Numbered from the stretch's first letter, positions 29,057-38,513 are shown. The stretch: 64,000 nt of DNA from Thermococcus sp. (GCF_027052235.1 NZ_JALUFF010000047.1:50521-114520), one strand, 5' to 3'. Notes: a model not told the origin generated them from the letters alone. Numbers and translations: made by a program.

Positions 29057-30760
29057 ATGTTCCTGAAGAGGAGACACCTAGAGATACTGAGGGAAATGAG
29101 GAACACTGAGAGCCAGGCCGAGATTGAGGCTAAGCTCCCCGACGAGTTCCAACTCAGGGCAATTGAGCTCTACATCCTTGGCTTTGCGGAGCTTGAGGGC
29201 GGAAAGATTAAGCTCACCGACGCCGGGAGGAGACTGCTGGAGCTCACGGATGGACTCAACCTTGATGAGCTTCCTGACGTTATAGCGGACAGCGAGATTA
29301 TCAAGATGCTCGAACTCCTTGAGGAGACAGGATGGGTTCCCGAGAAGTGGCTGGAGGTTCTCAGGGAGAGGAAGCTCGCCGATGAGAACGGTCTAACGGA
29401 CTTCGGAAAGGGCCTTCTTGGGGTTTACAGGACGACGCATCCGGTCGTCTACCTCACTCCGGAGATAGTCTCTTTCCTTAAGGGCATGCCCAAGCTCGGA
29501 GTCCTTGACGAGCTCATAACTTTCAAGAACTCCAAGCTTTACGGCGACAACATCGTCAACGCCCTCCAGGCCATGAGGCTCCTGATGATTTCCCCACCAA
29601 CGGAAAGGGGAAGGGCCTTTACCATCACACCGGCGGCAAAACAGGCCCTCAAGGCCCTCAGCATGATGCCGGTGTTTGCGAGGGCTATAGTTCTTAGGAA
29701 GGAGGACTTTGAGGCCCTTAAAGCCGGAAGGGGCAGCGCGGAGCTTGAGAGCATGGGGCTCAGCAACGAGAAGGGAACAACAGAGTTTGGAAGGGCTATA
29801 ATGGAGACCTACGAGGCAATCGGCAAAGTTGAGGAGAAGGTTCTCCCGATTTACCTGCTCGACGACGAGCTGTCCGTTCTAAAGGCAATAGAGGAGATAG
29901 AGAAGAAGCACGAGACGAACCCTGAGATACTCCCGACGGAGAAAGAAATCGCCAGGAGAGCTGAGGTTGAAGACGTAGGAGCGATACTCCATCTACTGGA
30001 GAGTAAGGAGCTCGTTGAGAGGAAACTCGTCAAGAACAGGGACACCTACTGGCTCACCAGCTGGGGCAGGGAGGCAGTAAACTTCGGAACCGTCAGTCCC
30101 GATGCCATGAAGGCCGTAACCTACGCCGATAGCGGCGACGTGCCGATAGCGGAGTGGGTCTTAAAGGCCCAGGAAGAGGGCCTCGTAAAGGCCGGCGTTA
30201 CCGACAAGGGACGCTTCTACCTCAGGCTCAGCAGGACGATAAGGAGGAAGCTCTTCCTAACAAAGTACGATGTGGCCATTCTCGCAAAGCTACCGAGGAG
30301 GAAGTACATCCACCGCGATGAGCTTGTCAGGCTTGTTGGGGACTACATCGGTGGCGATGAGAGGGAGGTAATCAGGGCAATTGGGGAGGCCGAGGCAAAA
30401 GGCTTCGTCGTTGAGCTCCAGAACGGCATGGTGAAGCTGACCGGGCTCGGGGAGAGGGTTAAGACCGCCCTTGAGAACGCGAAGCTCCAGGAAATAGTCA
30501 GGGTCAAGTTCAGCGTTACCCCAACGCTCTACAACGTGCTCAGGGTCATCTACGAAAACCTTGAGGCCTTCAACAGGATATGGAAGGAGAAGGGCGAGGT
30601 AAGGGATTACAAGATGGAGGAGGTTGACGTAATAAGGAAGCACCTCAGCCTCAGTGACGAGGAGATAAAGAAGGCACTCACGATGCTCCGCCAGCTCGGC
30701 TTCCTCGGGAGCAAGAGCCTGACCGAGGCGGGGAAGGTTCTCGTCGAGGCCTACCTCTGA
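29057..30760 (+). CDS. DUF505 family protein with repeated winged-helix segments
   Basis: This is a 567-aa protein starting MFLKRRHLEILREMRNTESQAE. The pattern of short helices followed by 'K(L/I)TDAGRRLLEL' or 'LTGLGERVKTAL' recurs about six times (for example near residues 55, 110, 235, 320, 375 and 455, and at the end LTEAGKVLVEAYL). This indicates tandem winged-helix domains. It belongs to the archaeal family DUF505 of unknown role. TATA box AATTTTTAAAAAC lies at about 29002-29014. ATG 29057 follows GGGGGG. Confidence 0.75.
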   Translation: MFLKRRHLEILREMRNTESQAEIEAKLPDEFQLRAIELYILGFAELEGGKIKLTDAGRRLLELTDGLNLDELPDVIADSEIIKMLELLEETGWVPEKWLEVLRERKLADENGLTDFGKGLLGVYRTTHPVVYLTPEIVSFLKGMPKLGVLDELITFKNSKLYGDNIVNALQAMRLLMISPPTERGRAFTITPAAKQALKALSMMPVFARAIVLRKEDFEALKAGRGSAELESMGLSNEKGTTEFGRAIMETYEAIGKVEEKVLPIYLLDDELSVLKAIEEIEKKHETNPEILPTEKEIARRAEVEDVGAILHLLESKELVERKLVKNRDTYWLTSWGREAVNFGTVSPDAMKAVTYADSGDVPIAEWVLKAQEEGLVKAGVTDKGRFYLRLSRTIRRKLFLTKYDVAILAKLPRRKYIHRDELVRLVGDYIGGDEREVIRAIGEAEAKGFVVELQNGMVKLTGLGERVKTALENAKLQEIVRVKFSVTPTLYNVLRVIYENLEAFNRIWKEKGEVRDYKMEEVDVIRKHLSLSDEEIKKALTMLRQLGFLGSKSLTEAGKVLVEAYL

Positions 30761-30805
30761 CCATTTTTATTCCCTGCATCATAAAGCTTTAAAAAGGAAT
30801 CCGGG

Positions 30806-30816
30806 CTATTTATAAA
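30806..30816 (+). promoter_or_regulatory. TATA box of the TBP gene
   Basis: CTATTTATAAA is a near-ideal archaeal TATA box. It would start transcription near 30836, giving a leader of about 15 bases with GGAGGTG at 30838-30844. T-rich runs just upstream (30763-30770) probably terminate the DUF505 transcript. Confidence 0.65.
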
Positions 30817-30850
30817 GGGTTTTTAAACCCACCATCCGGAGGTGTAAACC

Positions 30851-31423
30851 TTGGTGGACATGAGCAATGTAAAGCTCAGGATAGAAAACATAGTCGCTTC
30901 TGTCGACCTCTTTACGGACCTGAACCTTGAGAAGGTCATAGAGATATGCCCGAACTCCAAGTACAACCCGGAGGAGTTCCCCGGCATAATCTGCCGCTTT
31001 GAGAAGCCCAAGGTTGCCCTGCTGATATTCAGCTCCGGAAAGCTCGTCGTCACCGGGGCCAAGAGCGTTGAGGACATCGAGAGGGCCGTAAACAAGCTCA
31101 TCCAGATGCTAAAAAAGATAGGGGCCAAGTTCCACCGCGAGCCCCAGATAGACATCCAGAACATGGTCTTCAGCGGTGACATAGGCATGGAGTTCAACCT
31201 CGATGCCGTGGCACTTAGTTTACCCAACTGTGAATACGAGCCGGAGCAGTTCCCCGGTGTCATCTATCGTGTTAAGGAGCCCAAAGCTGTTATACTGCTG
31301 TTTTCCTCTGGGAAGATAGTCTGCTCCGGTGCGAAGAGCGAAAGCGACGCCTGGGAGGCCGTGAAGAAGCTCCTCCGCGAGCTTGAGAAATACGGTCTAA
31401 TCGAAGAAGAGGAGGAGTGGTGA
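30851..31423 (+). CDS. tbp: TATA-binding protein
   Basis: This is the general transcription factor (190 aa) that recognises the TATA boxes seen across this window. Two direct repeats are visible: residues ~10-95, with [38 protein letters not shown], and ~100-185, with [38 protein letters not shown] (given by their ends). The acidic tail EEEEEW is typical of Thermococcales TBP. The TTG start at 30851 gives [11 protein letters not shown], matching Pyrococcus TBP, and fits GGAGGTG spacing better than later GTG or ATG codons. Confidence 0.97.
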   Translation: MVDMSNVKLRIENIVASVDLFTDLNLEKVIEICPNSKYNPEEFPGIICRFEKPKVALLIFSSGKLVVTGAKSVEDIERAVNKLIQMLKKIGAKFHREPQIDIQNMVFSGDIGMEFNLDAVALSLPNCEYEPEQFPGVIYRVKEPKAVILLFSSGKIVCSGAKSESDAWEAVKKLLRELEKYGLIEEEEEW

Positions 31424-31429
31424 GGCCTC

Positions 31430-32431
31430 TTGGCCTTCTCCGTTATCTACTCCCCGATATTCCTCGAACACAAGCCCAAAGACTACCACCCCGAGAACCC
31501 CGAAAGACTCCTTCGGGCAATGGAAGCTCTAAAGAGGACCGGCCTATGGGAGCCAATCGAGCCTGAACCTGTTCCTGAGGAGGAACTTCTCAGGGTTCAT
31601 AGCGAGGACTACGTTAAGCGAGTGAAGGAAAAGAGTCGCTCTTTTGCCTACCTTGATCCGGACACGTACGTTTCTCCCGGCACATTCGAGGCTTCCCTCA
31701 CTGCCTTTGGCGCATCAAGGAGAGCCGTTGAACTGGCAGTTGAGAGGAAAGGTCTTTATCTGGCCCTTGTCAGACCCCCGGGCCACCACGCGGGCAGAAA
31801 CGGGAGGGCTTTAAACGCTCCAACGCTTGGCTTCTGCATCTTCAACAGCTCGGCCTACGCCGCCAAAATCGCGGAGGAGAAGCTTGGAAAGGTTTTGGTT
31901 ATAGACTTCGACGCTCACCACGGCAACGGCACGCAGGAGATACTGTGGAACGATGAGAAAGCTGTCCACATAGACCTCCACGAGCGCGACATCTATCCGA
32001 TGAGTGGGTACGAATACGAGGTTGGCGGAAAGAAGGCTGAGGGCACGAAGATCAACATCCCCATGCCCCACTACGCCGGCGACGATGACTACGTTTACGC
32101 CTGGGAGGAAATCGTCCTGCCAATAATAGCCCAGTTCAGGCCAAAACTCATCGTCGTCTCGGCCGGCTTCGACGGCTTTCTCGGCGAGAACCTGACGACA
32201 CTCAGGTTAAGCGAGGTTTTCTTTGCCTACGCAGGCTCGACGCTCTCCCGCTATCCTCTCGCGGTAATCTTCGAGGGTGGCTATTCAGTAGGCCTCGACA
32301 AAGGCCTGCCGGCATTCATCAGGGGCTACCTGTCGGGAGAAATAAGGGAAGTTCCGGTTGCACCTTCCTACGAGGCTCTAAGGACGGTCTCGGCCGTAAA
32401 AGAAGTGCAGAGGCAGTGGTGGGAGCTGTAG
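31430..32431 (+). CDS. Histone deacetylase/acetylpolyamine amidohydrolase family protein
   Basis: This is a 333-aa zinc hydrolase of the arginase-deacetylase superfamily. Visible are PPGHHAGRNG (general-base His pair), DFDAHHGNGTQE (zinc ligands Asp and His) and SAGFDGFLGE (third zinc ligand). The archaeal substrate could be an acetylated protein or acetylpolyamine; sequence alone does not decide. The TTG start lies 7 bp after the tbp stop, with GGTGAGG in the tbp end, so it is coupled to tbp. Confidence 0.92.
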   Translation: MAFSVIYSPIFLEHKPKDYHPENPERLLRAMEALKRTGLWEPIEPEPVPEEELLRVHSEDYVKRVKEKSRSFAYLDPDTYVSPGTFEASLTAFGASRRAVELAVERKGLYLALVRPPGHHAGRNGRALNAPTLGFCIFNSSAYAAKIAEEKLGKVLVIDFDAHHGNGTQEILWNDEKAVHIDLHERDIYPMSGYEYEVGGKKAEGTKINIPMPHYAGDDDYVYAWEEIVLPIIAQFRPKLIVVSAGFDGFLGENLTTLRLSEVFFAYAGSTLSRYPLAVIFEGGYSVGLDKGLPAFIRGYLSGEIREVPVAPSYEALRTVSAVKEVQRQWWEL

Positions 32432-32448
32432 ATTACTGGGGGGTAAGT
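32431..32448. repeat. Degenerate third copy of the 18-bp palindrome at the 3' end of the ATPase gene
   Basis: GATTAC-TGGGGG-GTAAGT has the same 6-6-6 layout as the two promoter palindromes. The right arm is perfect and the left arm matches at 4 of 6 positions. It spans the ATPase stop codon. It might be chance, but the same element then brackets the gene. Confidence 0.35.
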
Positions 32449-33539
32449 TGAAGGTTCTTCACGACGTCCCTAACGACTGGATCTGGGATTGAATACTCGT
32501 TTCCTTTCTTTTCAAGGTAGCCGTACTTGAGAAGGTTCTTGAGGAGGATGGAAAATTTTGCATCGTTTACAGGCCCCATCTTGAACTCCACGTACTCCTT
32601 TATGGTGCTCCATCTAACGTTTCCCATGGCAACAGCCTTCAATATAACCCCGTACCTCCTGCTGTTCCGAATAAGGGATGAAAGCTCCTCCCGGATTAGC
32701 TTTTCGGCCATGTTGAAGAGTTCGTCCATAGCTTGGGCATGGGGAAGCTTTCTAACCCCGCGGAGATAACCGTACATCGTGAGCCAGCCAACTATACCGT
32801 CGAGCCTCTCAACGGCCTCCTCAATCTCGTTCTCAGCAGGTTCGATGCCGATCTCTCCAAACCCCTTTCTGAGGAAGTCCACACTCTCCTCCCGTTTAAA
32901 CCTTTGGAGCACTATCTCCCTCGCGTATCTGCCAAAGAGGGGTTTTTTGGGGTCCTCAAGGCCAAGGAAGTCTTGGAGCATCCCAACCTCTGAGCCAGTT
33001 AGCGCGAAGGTTATCCCGGGCAGATTGTCCACCGCGTAGGCTATCAGACCGTCGTACCTGATCCCAGAAAGCCTGAGGTACTGGGCCTCGTCAAATGCAA
33101 TTATTGCCCTTAGGTTCTCGTTCTCGGCCCAGGAGCTTATCTTTTCGAGGATTTCTGCAAGGTCGGGTTTCCTCTCGAACTCCACGCTCAGGCTCGAAAC
33201 TCTCAACCCGCGGATGGAGCTCAAAACCTTTTCAAGCTTAAGCCTTAGTGATTTACGTCCCGAGACAGTTGCGAGGAGGGAATCAAGGATTTTTCGGGCA
33301 AGAATCTCTTGAGGTATTGAGCCGTGGGTGAAGTAGAGGGAGCGGACATCGATTTTTGCATACGGGAATCCCAATTCGGCGAGCGCAACATTTAGGAGGG
33401 AGCTTTTCCCGAGGCGTCTTATGCCGAGCAGGAGGATCAGATTTTCTCCTAGGTTCACTGCGCTCTGGAACTCCCTCAGTTCCTTCTCCCTGTCGTATAA
33501 ATCTTCACGCCGGGTTTTTGGGCGAAGGTCGAACAGCAA
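32433..33539 (-). CDS. Archaeal P-loop ATPase (STAND/AAA-type) with C-terminal winged helix
   Basis: This 368-aa protein is of the ATPase_2 'archaeal ATPase' class. Walker A lies in LLGIRRLGKSSLLN near residue 40, and Walker B in LRAIIAFDEAQYL near 145. A sensor-like ALTGSEVGMLQDFL follows. A winged helix forms the C-terminus (WSTIKEYVEFKMGPVNDAKF to VRDVVKNL). Members are often lineage-specific and mobile, and their targets are unknown. The TTG start is supported by GGTGGGG. Its promoter carries two perfect 18-bp palindromes. Confidence 0.88.
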   Translation of the reverse strand: MLFDLRPKTRREDLYDREKELREFQSAVNLGENLILLLGIRRLGKSSLLNVALAELGFPYAKIDVRSLYFTHGSIPQEILARKILDSLLATVSGRKSLRLKLEKVLSSIRGLRVSSLSVEFERKPDLAEILEKISSWAENENLRAIIAFDEAQYLRLSGIRYDGLIAYAVDNLPGITFALTGSEVGMLQDFLGLEDPKKPLFGRYAREIVLQRFKREESVDFLRKGFGEIGIEPAENEIEEAVERLDGIVGWLTMYGYLRGVRKLPHAQAMDELFNMAEKLIREELSSLIRNSRRYGVILKAVAMGNVRWSTIKEYVEFKMGPVNDAKFSILLKNLLKYGYLEKKGNEYSIPDPVVRDVVKNLQLTPQ

Positions 33540-33580
33540 CTTACCCCACCGTAAGTTACTTACCCGGGGGTAAGTTATAA
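33538..33580 (-). promoter_or_regulatory. Promoter with two tandem 18-bp palindromes (candidate autoregulatory operator)
   Basis: Two inverted repeats with identical geometry lie side by side. ACTTAC-CCCACC-GTAAGT spans 33539-33556, and ACTTAC-CCGGGG-GTAAGT spans 33558-33575. A TATA-like CCTTATAAC on the minus strand overlaps the distal edge (about 33573-33581), so both palindromes lie between the TATA box and the start codon. The ATPase's own winged helix is a natural candidate to bind them (inference). Confidence 0.6.
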
Positions 33581-33647
33581 GGGTTTCGCGAGATAAAGGG
33601 CAGTAAAGGGCTCAACTAAGGGAAGGAAAAAAGGGACAAGAGAGCGC

Positions 33648-34256
33648 TCAAAGCCCCAGCATCTTTCTCGCGGCCTTAACTCCCAGATCGAAGGCCTTCA
33701 TGTTTATCTCTATCGTTTTGGGCGGGACGCTTACCTTTATGACCTCCCTGACGTGCTCGGCCGAGAGCGGAAAGCTAGGCGTTTGAGTTAAAGCCCCAAT
33801 GAGGACGACGTTGGTGGTAACGATATTCCCTGCCTTAAGGGCCAGTTCTTCAGCGTCGAAGGCCATAAACTTGCCCCCGAAGTCCTCCTCGATGATTTTC
33901 TTCATCTCCTCAAGGGTCGGGTAGATAGCTAGCCCCATCGAGACCTGAACCGGTGGAATCGGACGAGCGTTCGTGAAGACCAGGCCACCTTTCTTAAGGT
34001 AGTTGATGTAGCGTAAAGCCTCGACGGGTTCAAAGGAGAGTATGACGTCGGCCTTTCCCTCGGGAACCATGGCACCGTAAACGTCCTCGCCAAAGCGAAC
34101 GTAGGCGATGACGCTTCCAAAGCGCTGGCTCATGCCGTGGACTTCTCCAACGCGGACCTTATAGCCGGCCCTCAAAGCCGCCCAGCCTAGTAGGTTTGCT
34201 GCCGTGAGGATTCCCTGACCGCCAACTCCGGTGATAACGATGTTGTACTCCCTCAT
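33648..34256 (-). CDS. iorB: Indolepyruvate:ferredoxin oxidoreductase subunit beta
   Basis: This is the gamma-type domain subunit (202 aa) of IOR, which oxidatively decarboxylates aryl pyruvates (from Trp, Phe and Tyr) to aryl-acetyl-CoA with ferredoxin reduction. It starts [24 protein letters not shown], with the GxGGQG motif of the family. ATG 34256 follows GGAGGGTGA and lies 1 bp after the iorA stop; the longer frame to 34316 overlaps iorA and is rejected. Confidence 0.95.
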   Translation of the reverse strand: MREYNIVITGVGGQGILTAANLLGWAALRAGYKVRVGEVHGMSQRFGSVIAYVRFGEDVYGAMVPEGKADVILSFEPVEALRYINYLKKGGLVFTNARPIPPVQVSMGLAIYPTLEEMKKIIEEDFGGKFMAFDAEELALKAGNIVTTNVVLIGALTQTPSFPLSAEHVREVIKVSVPPKTIEINMKAFDLGVKAARKMLGL

Positions 34257-34257
34257 C

Positions 34258-36201
34258 TCACTCACCCTCCTCCATGGGCTCAAAGGCTCCAAACGGACAC
34301 ACCTGAGCACAGCCACCGCAGCCCCAGCACATCGTCGGGTCTATCTTGGCCTTCTTTGCCTCGGCATCCCAGTATATTGCCGGACAGCCGTAGGCGTTGA
34401 TACATATCTTACATCCGGTACACTTGTCCTCGATGACGTGGTAAATGGGCCACTTCTCTCCAGCGCGCCTCATCTGGCCTATTCTATAGAGTGCACAGGG
34501 CTGTCTGGCAACGACGACGCTTACGCCTTCAACGGCCAGAGCTTCTTTGATTGCCTTCTCCGTCGCCTTTATGTCGTATGGGTCTACAACCTTGACGAAG
34601 TCGGCTCCCATCGCCTTTGCGACTTCCTCTATGAGTATCCTCTTACCGGGTCCGTGTGGGGTGTCTCCAGTTCCGGGGTTCGGCTGGTCGCCGGTCATGG
34701 CAGTGACGAGATTGTCGAGGACGACTATGACCACGTTGGAGCGGTTGTAGATGGCATTTGCCAAAGCCGGAAGTCCGGTGTGGAAGAAGGTCGAGTCTCC
34801 TATGGTGGCAACGATTATCTTCTTCTCCTTGCCGGTCTTTCTCTCTTCCTCGCCCGGAACACCGTTCAAAGCGACGTCGAGGCCGTGGGCCATGCCTATC
34901 GAGCCACCCATGGCTATGGTCGTGTCAACTGTCTTGAGCGGTGGCAGAACGCCGAGGGTGTAACAGCCTATGTCGCTCGGGAATATGGCTCTCGGCGATG
35001 CGGCGCGCCTAATCGCGTAGAATGTGTTCCTGTGCGGACAGGCTGGACAGAGCGAAGGAGGCCTCGGCGGGACTATCTTTGAGACCTTCTCGTACTTCCT
35101 GTCAATCTCCTCGAAGTCTATCGGCGTTTCCAGGCCGAGGAACCTCGCTACGGCCTCTACAGCTCTCCTCGTCGTCATCTCGTAAACCCTGGGCACGATG
35201 TCCTTCCCGTGGATTGGGATTCTAAAGCCTTTGTCATAGGCCCACACCTTTACCTGCTCCTCAACGACAGGCTCAAGCTCCTCAACTATGAGAACCCTCT
35301 CAAGCCCATCGAAGAACTTCTCAAGCAGGCCGTAGGGAACCGGGTAAGGCGTTCCAAGCTTGAGCAACTTGACGTTCTCAACTCCGAGCCATGCTAAAGC
35401 CTCCTTCACGTAGGCGTAGCTGAGGCCCGGAGCGATTATACCGACCTTTGCGTTCTCATCGCCTTCAATCCAGTTGAATGGGCTCTCGTTAAACTCCTCG
35501 CGGAACTTTTCCACCGTTTCGAGCAACCAGGGGTGCTTCTTCCTCTGGAATGCCGGTATGTCAACGTACCTCTCGGGGTTCTTCTTGAAGTTCCCGAACT
35601 TTCTCTTGGCTTTTCTTATCTCCTCGGGCAGTTTCCCAAGAACGACGTCGCCACGCATGTGGGAGCTCCTCGTCGTCGTTCTGAGTATCACCATCTGGCC
35701 GTACTTCTCGCTCACCTCGAAGGCGTACTTCACCATGTCCTTCGCTTCCTGAACGCTCGAAGGCTCCAAAACTGGAATCCCGGCGTTCTTGGCTATCGCC
35801 CTCGTGTCCTGCTCGTTCTGGCTGCTCCACATGCTCGGGTCATCTGCCACCATAACTATCAGCCCGCCGTCAACGCCCATGTAGCTTGCCGTCATGAAGC
35901 TGTCCATGGCGACGTTTAGGCCAACGTGCTTCATTGCCGTCATTGCTCTAAGGCCACTCCAGGCAGCCGCTAAGGCAGTCTCAAAGGCAACCTTCTCGTT
36001 GGTTGAGTACTCCATGTAGACACCGGCCTTCTTTGCAACTGCCGCCATTGTGTCGGTAAGTTCAGAACTCGGCGTTCCGGGATACGCTGCAAAAACCGCT
36101 ATGTTACCCTCCAAAGCTCCCCTTGCTATCGCATGGTTTCCGAGGAGGAGAACCCTCTCCCCGGGCTTGTCCCACAACACTATGTCGGTAACCTTCGCCA
36201 T
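34258..36201 (-). CDS. iorA: Indolepyruvate:ferredoxin oxidoreductase subunit alpha
   Basis: This is the large catalytic subunit (647 aa). The N-terminal pyrimidine-type domain contains [12 protein letters not shown]. The TPP-binding domain contains [12 protein letters not shown] and [11 protein letters not shown]. The C-terminus carries two ferredoxin-like clusters, [14 protein letters not shown] and [14 protein letters not shown]. It acts in peptide fermentation. It is downstream of acdA and immediately upstream of iorB on the same strand. Confidence 0.97.
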   Translation of the reverse strand: MAKVTDIVLWDKPGERVLLLGNHAIARGALEGNIAVFAAYPGTPSSELTDTMAAVAKKAGVYMEYSTNEKVAFETALAAAWSGLRAMTAMKHVGLNVAMDSFMTASYMGVDGGLIVMVADDPSMWSSQNEQDTRAIAKNAGIPVLEPSSVQEAKDMVKYAFEVSEKYGQMVILRTTTRSSHMRGDVVLGKLPEEIRKAKRKFGNFKKNPERYVDIPAFQRKKHPWLLETVEKFREEFNESPFNWIEGDENAKVGIIAPGLSYAYVKEALAWLGVENVKLLKLGTPYPVPYGLLEKFFDGLERVLIVEELEPVVEEQVKVWAYDKGFRIPIHGKDIVPRVYEMTTRRAVEAVARFLGLETPIDFEEIDRKYEKVSKIVPPRPPSLCPACPHRNTFYAIRRAASPRAIFPSDIGCYTLGVLPPLKTVDTTIAMGGSIGMAHGLDVALNGVPGEEERKTGKEKKIIVATIGDSTFFHTGLPALANAIYNRSNVVIVVLDNLVTAMTGDQPNPGTGDTPHGPGKRILIEEVAKAMGADFVKVVDPYDIKATEKAIKEALAVEGVSVVVARQPCALYRIGQMRRAGEKWPIYHVIEDKCTGCKICINAYGCPAIYWDAEAKKAKIDPTMCWGCGGCAQVCPFGAFEPMEEGE

Positions 36202-36239
36202 CCAAACACCTCCGATACTGAGTGATGAAAAAATGAAAG

Positions 36240-37616
36240 TCAGTCTTCCTCCAAAACTCCAGCGTTCTTCGCCTGCTGGACGAGGGCGTAGGCTCCAGCT
36301 GCCACATCCTCGGGCCTCTCGTAGCTCGGAATTCCGTTCTTCTCAAGCAGTTCCTTGGCCTTCTCACTCACGTAGCCGGCCATGAAGAGGCCGAGAACGG
36401 GCTTCCCGTTGTTTACCTCCTTAATAGCTTTGATTACTCCCTCTGCGTGCTCCGTCGGCGTCATTCCCGCGAAGGTCGGGACGACGCATATCGCTATGAG
36501 CATGTCAACGTTCCTATCCTGAAGAAGGGTCTTTGCCGTCCTGTAGTAGTCCTCCCCTCTAGCGGAGGCTATCATGTCAACCGGGTTCTTTACAGCGGCC
36601 ATCGGCGGGAGGAAGGAGCGCAGTTCTTCTATCGTCTTTTCCTCAAGGTTTGCCAGCTTCAGCCCGCGCTTGTCTATCTCATCCGCCGTCAAAACTCCCG
36701 GACCGCCTGCGTTCGTCATTATCGCGACGCGCTTTCCTCTGGGCAGTGGCTGGGTGAAGGCCCTCGCCATGCTGAGCATGTCGTCTATGGTCTCCGCTAT
36801 GAGAACGCCACTCTGCTTGAAAGCAGCTTCATAAATCTTCCAGCTTCCAGCCAAGGAACCCGTGTGGCTTGAAGCGGCTCTTGCTCCGCTCTCACTCCTT
36901 CCTGCCTTGAGGGCTATAACCGGCTTCTTCTTTGTAACTCTTTTCGCCACCTCAATGAACTTCCTCCCGTCCTTAACTCCCTCGATGTAGAGGGCTATCG
37001 CCTTGTCTTCCTCGGTGTCCGCTAAATACTCCATTAGCTCCGCGAAGTCGAGGTCTGCCATGTTCCCAACGCTTACGAATTTGGAGAAGCCTATGCCCTC
37101 TTTGACGGTCTTGTAGACTATTCCCGCTCCCAAAGCACCGCTCTGGCTGACGAAGGCTATGTCGCCCCTCTTGGCGTCCATTATGAAGGTCGCGTTCATA
37201 TCGTTGTGAGTGTTCATAACGCCGACGCAGTTCGGGCCGATGAGCCTCATGCCGTACCTGTGGGCAATCTCCACCAGCTCGCGCTCCTCCTTCTTGCCCT
37301 CCTCGCCGGTTTCGCCGAAGCCAGCGGTTATAATGACCGCTCCCTTGACGCCCTTTTCGCCGCAGTCAATAACCGTCTGCTTCACGAACCTCTTCGGGAC
37401 GACTATTATTGCCAGCTCAACCTCGTCCGGAATGTCTTTCACGTTCCTGTAAGCCTTAACGCCCTGAACGACCTCGTCCTTGACGTTCACAGGGTAGACC
37501 TTTCCATCCCTGTATTTCTTGAGGTTCTTGAAGACCTCGTAGCCGAGCTTTAAGGGGTCGTTCGATGCGCCGATAACAGCTATGCCCCTCGGCCTGAAGA
37601 AGTAGTCGAGTGTCAT
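36240..37616 (-). CDS. acdA: ADP-forming acyl-CoA synthetase alpha subunit (ACS II type)
   Basis: This 458-aa subunit makes ATP from ADP and phosphate while hydrolysing acyl-CoA to acid. The N-terminal CoA-binding domain starts MTLDYFFRPRGIAVIGASNDP. Two ligase-CoA domains follow, with the catalytic phospho-His in SSHTGSLAGS near residue 250. The beta subunit is not in the window. Linkage to iorAB is the same as in Pyrococcus furiosus, where the ACS II enzyme prefers aryl-acetyl-CoA. ATG 37616 follows GGTGAGG. Confidence 0.93.
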   Translation of the reverse strand: MTLDYFFRPRGIAVIGASNDPLKLGYEVFKNLKKYRDGKVYPVNVKDEVVQGVKAYRNVKDIPDEVELAIIVVPKRFVKQTVIDCGEKGVKGAVIITAGFGETGEEGKKEERELVEIAHRYGMRLIGPNCVGVMNTHNDMNATFIMDAKRGDIAFVSQSGALGAGIVYKTVKEGIGFSKFVSVGNMADLDFAELMEYLADTEEDKAIALYIEGVKDGRKFIEVAKRVTKKKPVIALKAGRSESGARAASSHTGSLAGSWKIYEAAFKQSGVLIAETIDDMLSMARAFTQPLPRGKRVAIMTNAGGPGVLTADEIDKRGLKLANLEEKTIEELRSFLPPMAAVKNPVDMIASARGEDYYRTAKTLLQDRNVDMLIAICVVPTFAGMTPTEHAEGVIKAIKEVNNGKPVLGLFMAGYVSEKAKELLEKNGIPSYERPEDVAAGAYALVQQAKNAGVLEED

Positions 37617-37647
37617 TAGCCTCACCGTTTAAACCTCCACCGAATCG

Positions 37648-37735
37648 TATATAAGCTTTCCCAAAACGGACATCGGAGATAGTTGGGACATCGTTGGGCC
37701 TAACAAGTGCATCAGTGGGCTTTTCTGGGCCATCG
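37648..37735. promoter_or_regulatory. Divergent promoter region with repeated GGACATCG motifs
   Basis: On the minus strand the acdA TATA box CTTATATAC lies at about 37648-37656. Upstream of it are two exact GGACATCG octamers at 37668-37675 and 37686-37693 (18 bp apart) and a related GGCCATCG at 37728-37735. They lie between acdA-iorAB and the UPF0173 gene. Activator sites are possible. Confidence 0.35.
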
Positions 37736-37781
37736 AAAGCTTTAAGTAAGCTTGGGTTATTTTAATTTGGAGGTGGTGAAG

Positions 37782-38459
37782 ATGGTGAAGGTGCGCTTTT
37801 TGGGACATGCCGCCTTCTACATCGAGGGGAGCAAGAAAATCCTGATAGACCCGTTCCTCAGCGGCAACCCGCAGGCAGCGGTGAAGCCGGAGGAGCTTGA
37901 GGCCGACCTTATCCTCGTCACTCACGCCCACGGCGACCACATAGGTGATGCCATAGAGATAGCCAGGAGAACCGGTGCGAAGATAGTTGCCATGTACGAT
38001 GTTGCCAACTACATCAGCGAGCAGGCAAACGGTCAGGTTGAGACGATAGGGATGAACTACGGGCCGACTGAGATTGAGGGAGTCGGAATAATCCAGGTTC
38101 CGGCCTGGCACTCAAGCAGCGACGGCGTTCACAGCATAGGAAACGCCTCGGGCTTCATAGTCAAGCTCGATGGAAAAACAATCTATCACGCCGGAGACAC
38201 CTTCGTGTTCCTCGACATGGGTCTCTTCAGCGAGCTCTACGGGCCGATTGACGTTGCCCTTCTCCCTATAGGCGGGCACTTCACGATGGGGCCGAGGGAA
38301 GCGGCTAAGGCAGTTGAGCTCCTCAAGCCAAAGAAAGTCGTGCCGATGCACTACAACACATGGCCACCAATAGCTCAGGATCCAGAGGAGTTCAAGAGGC
38401 TTGTTGGCGATAAAGCCGAGGTAGTAATCCTCAAGCCGGGGGAGGAGCTTGAGCTTTGA
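37782..38459 (+). CDS. UPF0173 metal-dependent hydrolase (metallo-beta-lactamase fold)
   Basis: This is a 225-aa MBL-fold protein. It starts MVKVRFLGHAAFYIEGSKKILIDPF, with the metal-binding motif THAHGDHIGD near residue 50 and further ligands in HAGDTFVFLD and VPMHYNTWP. The substrate of this widespread family is unknown. ATG 37782 follows GGAGGTGG. It is single and divergent from acdA. Confidence 0.93.
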   Translation: MVKVRFLGHAAFYIEGSKKILIDPFLSGNPQAAVKPEELEADLILVTHAHGDHIGDAIEIARRTGAKIVAMYDVANYISEQANGQVETIGMNYGPTEIEGVGIIQVPAWHSSSDGVHSIGNASGFIVKLDGKTIYHAGDTFVFLDMGLFSELYGPIDVALLPIGGHFTMGPREAAKAVELLKPKKVVPMHYNTWPPIAQDPEEFKRLVGDKAEVVILKPGEELEL

Positions 38460-38513
38460 GCTTCCTCAAAAACCTTTTAAGAGCCTTTCCTTATCCTCCT
38501 TTCAGGTGGTGAA

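Noticed and set aside
34231..35082. 283-codon plus-strand frame opposite iorA
   Set aside because: It is a shadow of iorA; the opposite strand encodes the ferredoxin and TPP domains.
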